A stretch of 64,000 nucleotides of DNA from Lineus longissimus (lineage: Eukaryota > Nemertea > Pilidiophora > Heteronemertea > Lineidae), in assembly GCF_910592395.1 (NCBI RefSeq), contig NC_088311.1, forward strand, positions 4,776,501 through 4,840,500, written 5' to 3'. The notes under the pieces were generated by a model that searched no databases, was not told the origin of the DNA, and worked only from the letters and a program-made list of their open reading frames with translations. The position numbers were made by a program, and so were the translations under genes. Of this stretch, positions 13,701-23,530 are shown piece by piece. How positions within the stretch are numbered: position 1 is the first letter of the stretch; every line of letters starts with the position of its first letter.

Positions 13701-15545
13701 AACTGTTCAGGGGAGTGGTCGGAAACACGAGTTTGCGGCGAGAAACCGTGTCCAGGTAGGAAACATGTTTTCATTTCCAGAATTGCAATAAAGAATTGGT
13801 GGCCGATTCACCACGATTCGAAATGCGTCTTCTTTCAATATTCCCGCAAGATTTGATATCTTGTTTTAATGCATTTCAGTTGATGGTGTTTGGGAGAAGT
13901 GGCAAGACTGGTCGACGTGCACAGTATCGTGTGACGGCGGCACAAAAGGCAGGGTACGCGGCTGCAGCGGACCCCTGCATGGAGGGAAGAACTGTACAGG
14001 ACCATGGAAGGAGGAAGAGGCGTGTGGTACTACACCATGTCCCGGTGAGATCCCAAGTCACAATTCAGCTTTTAGACTCGATATTTTTTGCATGTGCTTG
14101 AAGATACTTTGCTCAATCGCATGAGCAATCACGCGATCTCCTCGCATATGAAATAACTCCGAGAGGACTATAAATGTCTTTCAAGGAATATACGCGCGTT
14201 TTATTTTCAATTTGCGCTTTCGTGGCAAGGCAAGGGTTCTAATCAAAGCGTTTTTTCCAGTGTATTCTTGTCGTATCAACGTTCTTTAGGTTTTTGGCAA
14301 GAGGCACTCGGTAAGATAGGCGTATTTTCTCTCGACAGGATGAGGTATAGGAGTACGTGTTCATGATGTAGTAATTTTACTGTCTTATCACCTTTTTGAC
14401 ATCACGCACTTTGCACCTCAACCTGAAGATAAGGGTGCAGAAGGTACGGTCGATTTCCTTCGTGTATTTTTGTTGATCACGTTTGATGCTCATTCGTATT
14501 AATATCTCAACAATCACAAAATATCTTTTCAAGTTCTGTTTACGTTACAAAATCTGCTAGAAAGTATTATGAAGACAGATATCGTTTGTTCAATTTCAAA
14601 GTGGTTCTGCGTACACTTTGATTTATTCCAAACACTATAAGTATGAGTATGCATCACCGCGTTTAGGAATTATCAAATGTACACTCTTATTTCACACACA
14701 CCCTCGGAAAAAACCCCGTGCAATTGTGGCCTACCATCAATCGGTAACCTTATGTTTCCTAACCAGTAATGCATAAGTCATTAGTTTCATTCCAGTGGAC
14801 GGAGTATCGAGGACTTGGGGTACTTGGAGTCTGTGTTCGGCAACCTGAGGTGGCAGTATCAAAATACGACACCGGGCATGCATAGAACCGGAATACGGTG
14901 GAATTGACTGCATCGGTGAGTCGGCTGAAACCAGAAGATGTAAAGAAGCTACATGTTCAGGTGATGGATATTGTCTTTGTCACCCATCCAGATATGGATG
15001 CGATGCAATCAAAACCATTAATGACTGCTCTCTTGGACAGACAGCCCAGTTACTGCGCGTGGCCGAGGATATTTTGAAGGACAGCTGGCATAAGCCTTGT
15101 TTAGGATACTGTGCGTGTAACTGACAGTAACTTGTATTAATAACTTTGATAAATATGGTAACATGATTGGAAAATCTAAAATTTATATTCAAGTTTTAAA
15201 TTTCAAACGAACTAACCTAACCTTTAATCAGGGTATCTTCTTGAACCTGCACCGAGGTAAATCAGATGCCACAGCAACAGAACTGGGTTACCATCTGCCG
15301 CACCAACCAATTTGGGTCAGCCAAGGGCCTGAAACAAGCTGCACCTAGACTTGAGAAAAATTGGTCAGCTCTCACATTTCTTCAGCCTCCACTCTGAAAG
15401 TGCAAAATATTCAATTTCGATCGTTCAACGATCATATTTATACAGGCCCGAAGATGAAGCTTCCATGAAGTGGACTTGTGACGAGAAATCAGATCGACTT
15501 ATCTGGACCATCTGTTCGGCATTGGATAGCCGAGAGCCTATGTAG
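4799..15545 (+). CDS. Large secreted mosaic protein: PAN/apple, EGF, TSP1 x2, SRCR, TSP1 x10, novel tail
   Basis: Exons: 4799-5200, 5422-5560, 5971-6150, 6248-6415, 6828-6986, 7153-7308, 7408-7578, 9223-9387, 10067-10231, 11254-11418, 11688-11852, 12109-12273, 13134-13298, 13591-13755, 13880-14044, 14796 onward. Residues 1-24 are a signal peptide, and PAN/apple reaches about 134 (CFYECRMDPQCKSF). EGF is 135-180 (CKNGGIC, YECVCP), TSP1-1 and -2 about 181-296, SRCR about 297-401 split by a phase-1 intron, TSP1-3 to -12 about 402-954. Nearly every TSP1 keeps WxxWxxC, CxxxCGGG and a final CP. The last TSP1 has TGA at 14846-14848 (codon 916) in place of Cys. Read through, the protein either ends at 15124 (1007 aa) or splices 15110 to 15232-15256 to 15446-15545 (1044 aa). 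It is probably extracellular, in matrix, mucus or pathogen binding; function unproven. Confidence 0.85.
7579..9222. other. Long intron between TSP1-3 and TSP1-4 of the mosaic gene
   Basis: This 1.6-kb intron contains the near-perfect palindrome at 8301-8352 and a short GC-rich patch near 8510-8540 within otherwise AT-rich sequence. I looked for a TSP1-like or other module exon and saw none with matching splice sites and phase. The 71-codon frame at 8510-8725 has no supported splice context. Confidence 0.55.
8301..8352. repeat. 52-bp near-perfect palindrome
   Basis: The outer arms TGAAACCAGACGTC (8301-8314) and GACGTCTGGTTTCA (8339-8352) are perfect reverse complements. The centre GTTCGATATATCGAAC (8319-8334) is itself a perfect palindrome about the same axis. 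Of 26 base pairs, 24 match. It could extrude a cruciform or be the remains of a small inverted-repeat element. Confidence 0.95.
9699..9960 (-). CDS. Orphan antisense exon in an intron of the mosaic gene
   Basis: On the minus strand, a strong acceptor (TTCTTTTTTACAG ending at 9961) and a donor (GTTG followed by GTAAAG) bound an 87-codon open frame entering in phase 0 and leaving in phase 1. The peptide includes MIMKHKAPGSPSESKGR, KTAIKVTKRSVQVWWEVEEL and TLCPRPHDIN. Its third positions are GC-rich, unlike the surrounding intron. The motif layout faintly recalls a netrin/C345C (NTR) module (VxVxxV followed by CPxxxxxGK), but I cannot confirm this. I found no partner exons. It may belong to a nested antisense gene or be a duplicated fragment. 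Confidence 0.4.
12289..12402 (+). pseudogene. Decayed TSP1 exon relic
   Basis: Sixteen bases after TSP1-8 ends (12273), the intron contains a TSP1-like stretch: SRCGTGTQRLSRSC, then CMGSADESRECNTNP. It matches the middle and end of a TSP1 repeat but lacks the WxxWxxC start, has an irregular HCGCNC segment, loses the terminal Cys-Pro and has no donor. It is in a different frame from TSP1-8. I read it as a duplicated exon that has decayed and is spliced out. Confidence 0.75.
14846..14848 (+). other. In-frame TGA at a conserved TSP1 cysteine position
   Basis: In sister repeats the stretch after the first core cysteine reads C-x-x-x-C-G-G-G. In this exon it reads C-S-A-T-stop-G-G-S. One base change (TGC or TGT to TGA) explains it. 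The frame stays open for 92 further codons to TGA at 15122, or to TAG at 15543 by splicing, and it keeps the remaining TSP1 cysteines. It could be a sequencing error, a nonsense allele, a genuine truncation at 915 aa, or recoding. Confidence 0.85.
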
Positions 15546-15699
15546 TTATGTCATGTTCAGTTAAAAGGTTTCGACCATGGTAGAAGGCTGAAAAGTTGTA
15601 AGGTCGAAGCCAAAGACGAAAAAGATAGGGAGAAGCCAAGGCAAATCCAACCAGACCAGGCGAGAGGTAACTTAGAAAGCAGAGGCCAACTGAACCACT

Positions 15700-18600
15700 A
15701 TGCGTCGAAATCTATCTTCCTTCTTGGGGGCATTTTTATGCTGTATTGGATTGGTTCACGTGTATGGTAAGTTCCCAATACTTTCAACCTTTGTGTAATA
15801 GTACGTATTATATTTGAGGTACAGCGTAGTGCGACGTCCTGGCACTCATAGCAATATCCTTTTTGAGGTAATAATGCAGAGGAGGCCCCGATATTACACA
15901 CTGTCGGGCTGTCGGAATTGGGAAACTTGCATGACTGATATTCTTAGGGACAGTCCGTCGCTGCAGAGCCCGGGATTTCCCAGGGTCGCTCAAACGGCAG
16001 TTAATACACACAACGGTGCACGACTCGGTCGCCTCTGGACGAATCTCTTGATCACCAGCGCTTGATGCTGCGACGGCTTGCAACTAGCAACAACGCATGT
16101 CGTTATCCATGAAGAAAACGTTACAGCTCTTATTGAGCATTGCATCGCATCGCTGGTGTGGAAGATAATTATTTTCTTTTGACTCTCACGATCACCGTAT
16201 TAAGTTCCCATTATTTTTTTCAACTCCAGGTCGAGTCACAGTACGTACCGAAAAGGAAAAGAGCTGCAGATTTCCTTTTGTTTATGAGGGTAACATCCTC
16301 TTCGACTGTGCTTATGGAGCGGGCGGTAAAGCCTGGTGTGCACTGACGGCCAACTACGCGAAGGATGGACAATGGGGCTACTGTGATGCAACAAGTAGGT
16401 CTTAATAAATATCATTCATCAAAGATTTTCTTAATTCAAGTGATGTAAATCGACAGATTCTACAAGTTGAATCACACTGATTCTGCTAGTGTCCACTGAT
16501 TTTCTTAGTTTTTGTTTAATGACGCAATGCAAACATTGCAAATAACGCAAAGACAAAAACTAGGTGATAGTTAGGGAAGCTGAGGTAGGGATTTCGCAGT
16601 CTGTAAATTCACTCTACTCCATTTTCCTTGAAATAAATTTAAAATTGTGAAGAAGATAGAGATAGATTGTTCGAACTCTTTAAATTCTAGGGTCTCCCCG
16701 GATTAAGAGTTACGGAGGCAACGCTGGTAGCGCTGAATGTGTCTTCCCATTCGTGGTTAGTGGAGTGGAGTATAAGTACTGCACAAGGAAAGACGCATCA
16801 GTCCCTTGGTGTGCCACAACCAAGGACTACTCTACGGACAAGAAATGGGGCTACTGTAATGGTGAGGGTCAAACTAAATGTAAAAAGTCAGAGTCATTCC
16901 ACTGCACAGTGGTCAGTTACATGTGACGTATATGATTTTTTTCCCAATTGGCCAAAATCTTGTAAAAGAAGCAGAGTGATTCCCATCCGTCACATTATGT
17001 ATGGGCAATGTTCTCATTGTGGGTTAGACGGCTGATATGAAGCTGTACTTCTACCTATTAGAAAAGGCAGTGCTAGCACTTGTTTTTATTTGACAGTGGT
17101 TAATCGAAACTGCAAAACACACAACAAGCTGCATCTCTTTCACAATTCTACAATTATTCTTTAGTGTGTCTATCAATGATGTTTGCATTACAGGATACCT
17201 CCCTGAGAATCAGTTCAAACCCTTTAGCTCTAACCATGTGGGGCTCTTGAGTTTCGGCGACACAAATGGTAAGAGGTTTACGGGGTATTTATCGGTTAGA
17301 GCCAATGTACAAAACCGCGCAGTTGTACGTGAACTTGTTACTCGGAACCAATTGGAAGTCATTTTAGCGTTGATAGAAAAGAACATGATCTGAAAACTTG
17401 TCCAGAAACTCGACACCGCTAATATGATCAGCGTTCCTGCAGATGATTTCCACCCATGTCTTGCATTTGAGAGAACGAGGCCTGCTTACAGGTAGTCAAA
17501 AGGCAGGAGCCAGGAAGGAGAGATTAAGGTACAGGAAATCACCGATAGAGGTCTGTCCTAACTCAGGGTACAACGAAATTATTCATGCTCGTATGAGTAA
17601 TCTATACATGTAATATTGGCTGATCAACAATAACGTGGGCTCCCAACTGTCCATTACTAGCCACCTGAAGACTGCCCATTCGACCCACTATTCCGCCTGT
17701 TGTCCCCTGGAGTTAAACGAGTTTCGTAAGCGCATCCTATCTTTGTATCACAGCTTTGAGCGCCACTACAAGGCAGGCTATAGTTGATGAACACAACTCA
17801 TTAAGAAATGGTGTGACGCCAACGGCTACGAACATGATGAAAATGGTAGGTGTTCTGTCACACGGTCCTCTCCCCTCATGTCTCCAACAGGGCTGTTATG
17901 AAATCGGCCGAAAAATGTAATGGACTCTGGTGCTCTTCTTGAAGAAAAATATATATGAACTTATTGATCGTGCAGATCGGGTTGTAAAAAAATGTACGCA
18001 TAAATGTACACAAAAACATGCAGGTCTTATACTGAACGTAATCATTAAAGTGATGGTGGGCCTTAACATTGAAGATTGGCTCCTAACGCTACATTAGACT
18101 AAATCCATTTGTTATAAAATATTGAAGAAGTCTAGCCAATAGTTTGTGCTCACGAAGTGCCCGAATCAATGGAATGTGGACAGTAACCTTTGACTGGGAA
18201 ATAATCTGTCAGAAGTCGTCGTAGTTGCATGTCAAAGCTGTGTTTGTAAACAAAAGGGCTGCACGATCGTGGCGGGTCGCCTTTGGCTGAATGACTGAAG
18301 AAATATGCTTTTTAAATTAAAAGAAATATTTCGCCCAGGTTTATAGCGAGGCATTGGAACAGCTTGCAAGGAAGTGGGTGAACAAGTGCGAAGATGGACA
18401 TCCAGACATCAATAATCTCCCAGGTATATATGTTTGCATAAAAAAGGTGTTTTCTGTATTAGAATATCTGAACAGCCACATTTTTGTGCCTCTTATTCTC
18501 GCGATGTTTATTTCTACATGTGCAGTCATCCCCGAGAACGACTGAGATAGCTATAGCTAGCTGTATCAACAATATCCAATATCTACAGCATTTTAAATCA

Positions 18601-21331
18601 ATTAAGGTGTGCGATATCTCACCCTTGCCCAGCTGTGACCACATAGACCGAGCGAATTGGGAAAACCTTACTGAAACCAACAAGGACTGCAGATGTGCGC
18701 TAACTTGCGCCAACCAGTTTTAGAATTGATGTAGCTGATGTATCATGTAGGAGCCAGTTTTCGCGGGTCTTATCACTAAGTGCAGATTTACTAGCTTCCA
18801 GCGATTCCATACACGCAAAAGCTTATTTATTACGAAATTTGAGATCAATAACGAAATATCTGGGGTGCTGCGTGGATGTTTTAAGCGTGAATTAATCTTG
18901 AAATCGCTCACTGAAAGATCGATGCAGACCAAAACAAATCCGAAGCGGCTCCCCCATTTTCGCGGGGTATTGCGCATGCGCGACTGATTGTTGTGTTTCT
19001 GTGTCGTGTGCATGATCCTAGGTATTGACCCAGTGTTTTGAACGTAATTAGAGAATTGCTTGCCTGTTTAGGACGCATTTTGGGCGCTTTCTTTGCGGAA
19101 CGAAATGAAAATCAAAAATCAGAAAATTTCTTCTCTGGAAACGAAGTGACGCGCGAGAAAACGGGAAAAAACGGGTTTTCGCGAAATTGGGGATGACTCG
19201 AAATTGGGGAGCAGCACCATACATGTTATAGCGAGAGTGCGGTCAGGATTCCGAACTTTTCGGGCAAGACTACTGTATCGTCGAATCGGCGAGTGCGATG
19301 GGCAAAAAATCTCGATTGAGGGCATTCTTGCCTTTTTGGTTGTCTTATTTTCTTTACCCCAGGAATGGCTTCAGCAGGCCAGAACGCTTTTGCGAGTGGT
19401 GGGCCTACTACGTGGAAAAATGCAATCAATGCATGGTACAACGAGGTCAAAGATTTCACTTACGGCCAATCATCAACTTCTGTGACCGGTCATTATACCC
19501 AGGTATGGTGTATATGCAGATAACAGGTCAATTTTAGGCTTGTTAAAGTACGGTTTACCAGAAAGACTGCTCTTACGGTTAGAGACGAGTTTTATTTCTT
19601 TCTGAACTTTAACAAAAGAAATTCTACGGTGACTGCAGTTTTTGCTCTGTCGTATAAGGATTTATCGATTGGACAAGAATGAGCCTAACGAAACACAAAA
19701 CTACACGAAAAATGAAAACCGTCTCACACAATGAATGCATAGTTTCAATCTGTTTTGAAATAAGGATGCATGAATTATAATTACAGTAGCAATATTTATT
19801 TATTTTTTTCTTGATATTTATATTTTGTGCAGGTTGTCTGGGCTCGGTCTACAACTGTTGGTTGTGCCATGAAAATCTGCTCTGATGGTCTCCCGCGCCC
19901 GCGCCATCGTTACGTGTGTAATTATGGCCCAAGGTTAGTCCAAATCTTCTTGAAACTGCTATTACTGCATCGTGGACCCAGAGCGGAAGCGGAGGGATCT
20001 GAACGGATCAATCGCATCATTTCTATCGGTGCACTCTAAAGTCAGAGACGAACGGATTTTTCTCTGGATTTTGTAGAATTATTACTGGGAACCTAGTGAA
20101 GGATTAGTTTGCTGGGGGGGGGGGGGGGGTAAGGTTAGGTGTGTATATAAGGACACGGATATGAAGTCCGAGACTAAACAATTACTTGAATAACTAAAAT
20201 CTTTGCCAATTTCAGTGGTAACCTTCATCCTGCCTTCAAGCCTTATGAGACAGGATCAACTGGTTCATCATGCAAAGTTAGAGACAGCAAATATAGCAAT
20301 CTTTGCCGTAAGTGAAGCGAGTCTTTTTGAAAAAGCTTCTTTTTTCAAAGGATGTAATCGATAACAATGCCTGCTTGATAAATTGGAGCAGCTGCTACTT
20401 TTCTTTTGATACCTTCATAACAAGGCTTCTGTCGTAGATGACCGTGTACCATATTGTCTTCCAAATCGTTTGCAGAATTGAGTTCGGAAATCTGAAATCT
20501 GGTTATTTTGATAGAAAATAACGAAGTACATGCTTATGATCAATAAGTAACCTTATTACCCTTGCTTAAATAGCGGACTTGTTGAAATTTAGGTACTGAG
20601 CTGCCGTCGGTCTCTTCAGCCATGCACCGAAATATGCTATCGAACAAATGGGGACATTGCTCACCGAAACACTGCGGTTAGTTGGTGCAGTAATTCCCTT
20701 TTATCGTTTTTCATACCAGAAGACGTGGTTCTACTTTCAGTTTGTGAGATCCATGGCTGTTTGAACGGAGCCAGTATTGATCCCAAGACGTGCACGTGTC
20801 CTTGCAATACTGGACAAGTAGGCCCACGATGCGCAAGTAAGTATGCAGTTGCGTTTACCCCTAGTGTATAGTATCTGTGAGTGTTGCTATGTACGAGTGG
20901 ATCAGGCCTCGAATGATAGTTGTTCGGTTAGTTGCCATCCTTGAACTAGGGGATAACAATCGGGGAAACGCTGAAATAATGATAAACACTGGCAAATGTT
21001 ACACTGAGTAAACTACTAGACCCTTAACGACCAAGGTCAGGTATCACACATTCAGAATTGGAGGACTATTTCTGTCTCCATTCACATGCTGATGGTAAGC
21101 TGAAAAACAAAATTGCTAAAAATGCTGGTGTATGTTGTTTTATGAAGTAAGCGGTTGTGATATTCGTAGACAAATGAACCAATGACGTTGTGCACTCTCC
21201 ATTATATTCCAGTTGATTGCGACACAGCTGTAGATCCATGGTACTGTCCGACAACGTATAAGGGAGGATGTACGATCTATTCCAACGTACCCTTCGCGTG
21301 CCCACAGATGTGTGGGATATGCCCGAGTTAA
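15700..21331 (+). CDS. Secreted CAP-superfamily protein: FN2-FN2-CAP/SCP-EGF-ShKT
   Basis: Twelve exons join in frame to 428 aa: 15700-15766, 16230-16394, 16691-16861, 17194-17268, 17754-17845, 18339-18423, 19363-19502, 19833-19933, 20216-20307, 20593-20676, 20741-20836, 21213-21331 (TAA). Exon 1 is a signal peptide (MRRNLSSFLGAFLCCIGL). Two fibronectin type II domains follow at about 23-134 (CRFPFVYEG, CVFPFVVSG, WCATT, WGYCN). CAP spans about 160-329: AIVDEHNSLRNG, CEDGHPD, GQNAF, YNEVKDF, GHYTQVVWA, CNYGPSGN. A Cys-rich hinge, a short EGF (CTCPCNTGQVGPRC) and a C-terminal ShKT with six Cys (CPQMCGICPS) complete it. The usual CAP His/Glu/Glu/His set is seen, except that the Glu of the GEN motif is Gln. 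CAP proteins serve in sterol binding, venom, reproduction and immunity. FN2 suggests collagen or glycan binding here, by inference. Confidence 0.92.
20114..20129. repeat. Poly-G run
   Basis: Sixteen consecutive G bases lie in an intron of the CAP gene. The length is likely to vary between individuals or reads. I see no associated function. Confidence 0.95.
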
Positions 21332-21476
21332 TAAGGATATTGTTCATTAAAAAGAATTCTAAGATGTCGTGACTAAAGTAGACGTTAGTCTAGGATTGGT
21401 GAAGGAAAAAATGAATATGACTAGAGTGCAAAATCATCTGAATTATGTTTCACTTGTAATGCTAAATTTTCTGAAA

Positions 21477-21482
21477 ATTAAA
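21477..21482 (+). terminator. Probable polyadenylation signal of the CAP gene
   Basis: An ATTAAA hexamer lies about 146 nt after the TAA stop of the FN2-CAP gene, within AT-rich sequence. The distance and direction suit a cleavage/polyadenylation signal. No transcript evidence is available. Confidence 0.45.
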
Positions 21483-22134
21483 CTTCGTCTCATAGATACA
21501 CAATGAATTGTTCCAATGTTTTTTACATCATCATCTGTTATATTTTTGCATGCTGATAGTAGAACTAACCGTGTTTATCCTCAGGATAGCATGTTTCCTC
21601 AAAATTCCGTAACAAAATCATAAGGATTCTGTTCCAACAACATTTTCTCGAGCAAGGGTAGGTTTCTACAAAACGCGAATTTTGCTTGAATCGCAAAGAG
21701 CATTCGCGATCGCAGAACCAAATCTTTTGTTTGGCTCCGTATTTGGGTTGTGCAGTAGCTTGGCACAATGCCGTATTAACGCGTGCGTTATCGCAAACGC
21801 ATACCCACCGTACCAAAGTGCGGTTGCGAGAACGCACGCGTATTGCGGCTTGTGATCTTATGCTTCGCTTACACTATGTAGCGGCAGGAAACAAGTATGA
21901 AGTCGAAACTTTAGACAGTGGCTAAAAATTACATTTATTCTTTAACAAGATGTAGATCTGAAAACGAAAAACAAACAGAACATCAAACCGAAGCTATTCG
22001 TCTAGTTTTCATGTTCATAATGTCTCGAAGAGATCATCCAGGATGACGTATTCCGGATTCCAGGCTAACAAGTCCATCGACCAGGAATCAAACCTCCGAA
22101 TGGTAGATTCCGATATTTGTGCATTTTTCTCCAT
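21483..22134. other. Intergenic spacer
   Basis: This spacer lies between the CAP gene and the retroelement. It has a CpG-richer patch around 21660-21860 but no exon with recognisable product. I see no RNA gene. Confidence 0.5.
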
Positions 22135-22154
22135 ATAATAATAATAATAATAAT
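22135..22154. repeat. TAA/ATT trinucleotide microsatellite
   Basis: Six to seven copies of the trinucleotide AAT sit at the 3' terminus of the truncated retroelement on its minus-strand orientation. This fits the simple-repeat tail typical of the family. Confidence 0.9.
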
Positions 22155-23040
22155 TTATTTGATTTAAAGTGCTAAAATAATGGTGCATACATTTTCTAAG
22201 CACTGTACATAATATTAAATGAGTACATTAAAAGTGGTGATTTCATGAGGATAAAAAACAGTTTAAAAACATCCGGAAAATATCAATATTTAAAACATGT
22301 ATGGCCTACTCTGAATATGTTAGGATAAAAAGATGAGTTTTGAGTTTACTCTTAAAAGTGTTTAGCACAGTGACATCACGTAACCAGCTTGGAAGGGCGT
22401 TCCACAGCCCCGCGGCCCGGACACACAGAGATCGATCCCCGAAGACCCCATTTGAACGTGGGATGGCAAGGAGCCAAGGGTCATCCGAGGACCGAAGTCT
22501 GCGGCCGGGCGCACGGAGACTGAGAAGTTCCTTCATATACTGTGGGCTCTCCTCATGATGGATGACCTTGTGGGTTGTGAGAAGAACTTTGTAGTCGATA
22601 CGTGATGTCACCGGCAACCAATGAAGAGATTTTAAAATAGGGGTTATGTGCTCTCTCTTTTTGGACCTGGTTAAGAGGCGAGCACTAGCATTTTGTGCTT
22701 TTTGAAGGCGCTGGATTTCACAGCCCGGTAATCCGAGCAAAAGACCGTTTTGGAAATCCAGGCGAGATGTTATTAGCGCATTTATTACTCTGGCACAGGT
22801 GGTATTGTCCAGGTATCGTCTGATCTTTGCTATTCTATGGATCTGATAGTAAACCCCCCTCACCCTTGGGACACCTGTTGTGACATAGACATGTTTGCAT
22901 CAAAAACAGCACCAAGATTTCGAACCTGAGATGAGGGAGTAACAGAGGATGATCCGATCTGGATTGAAGGAAGTGGCTCAAGTCTTGACAGCTTTCTCTT
23001 CGACGCAATGATGAGGAATGTCATATGTCATACTGATATA
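22135..23040 (-). mobile_element. 5'-truncated CR1/L2-like non-LTR retrotransposon
   Basis: The minus strand encodes the C-terminal part of a reverse transcriptase typical of the CR1/L2/jockey group. An upstream piece (about 23030-22880) reads LSRLEPLPSIQIG, VRNLGAVFDANMSMS. A downstream frame (22863-22306) reads RIAKIRRYLDNTTCARVINA, HITPILKSLHWLPV, GDRSLCVRAAGLWNALP and FKSKLKTHLF. A stop or frameshift near 22860 separates the two. After the last stop comes a short 3' tail ending in an ATT trinucleotide array (22135-22154), as is usual at the 3' end of this clade. The 5' end is missing, so the copy is dead. Confidence 0.87.
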
Positions 23041-23530
23041 GTTCAGGAAGTTGATGATTAAGGTTACAGGCATTTTATCTTATTTTCATACCGATGCGGT
23101 TCTTCATCCTCGTTCTTGCAGAAATTTGAGACTAAGAAAGGAATGGATCAATGTTCCCTGATGATAGCTATTATGATGAAGGATATATTTGCCAAGTTAA
23201 ATGATATCCTAATTGGTTGGTTTATAGACCGATAAACCATATTTTCACCTGATCCACAAATAACACGATCATTTCATATCTCAAAGAGATTCAGAAATAA
23301 AATGATCTTGCATTAAATAGCATACATCATCCACACATGCCTATTTTGTTATCCCGTAAGACACTGGAGCGACAGCAATTCCTTAAAATTGGTGCAATTT
23401 TTGAATCACAACGTTTCAAACCACATGCATTTCTCTCGTGGGTCTTCGAAATGATATATGATGTGACGGACTTTTATAAACACCACGGTATCTCTTCAAC
23501 CTATCCACCGTATAAATGTGAGATCGTATT
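23041..23530. other. Spacer or 3' UTR of the GPCR gene
   Basis: This stretch lies between the retroelement and the GPCR stop codon at 23531. Because the GPCR is read on the minus strand, its 3' UTR should fall here. I recognise no other coding sequence. Confidence 0.5.
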
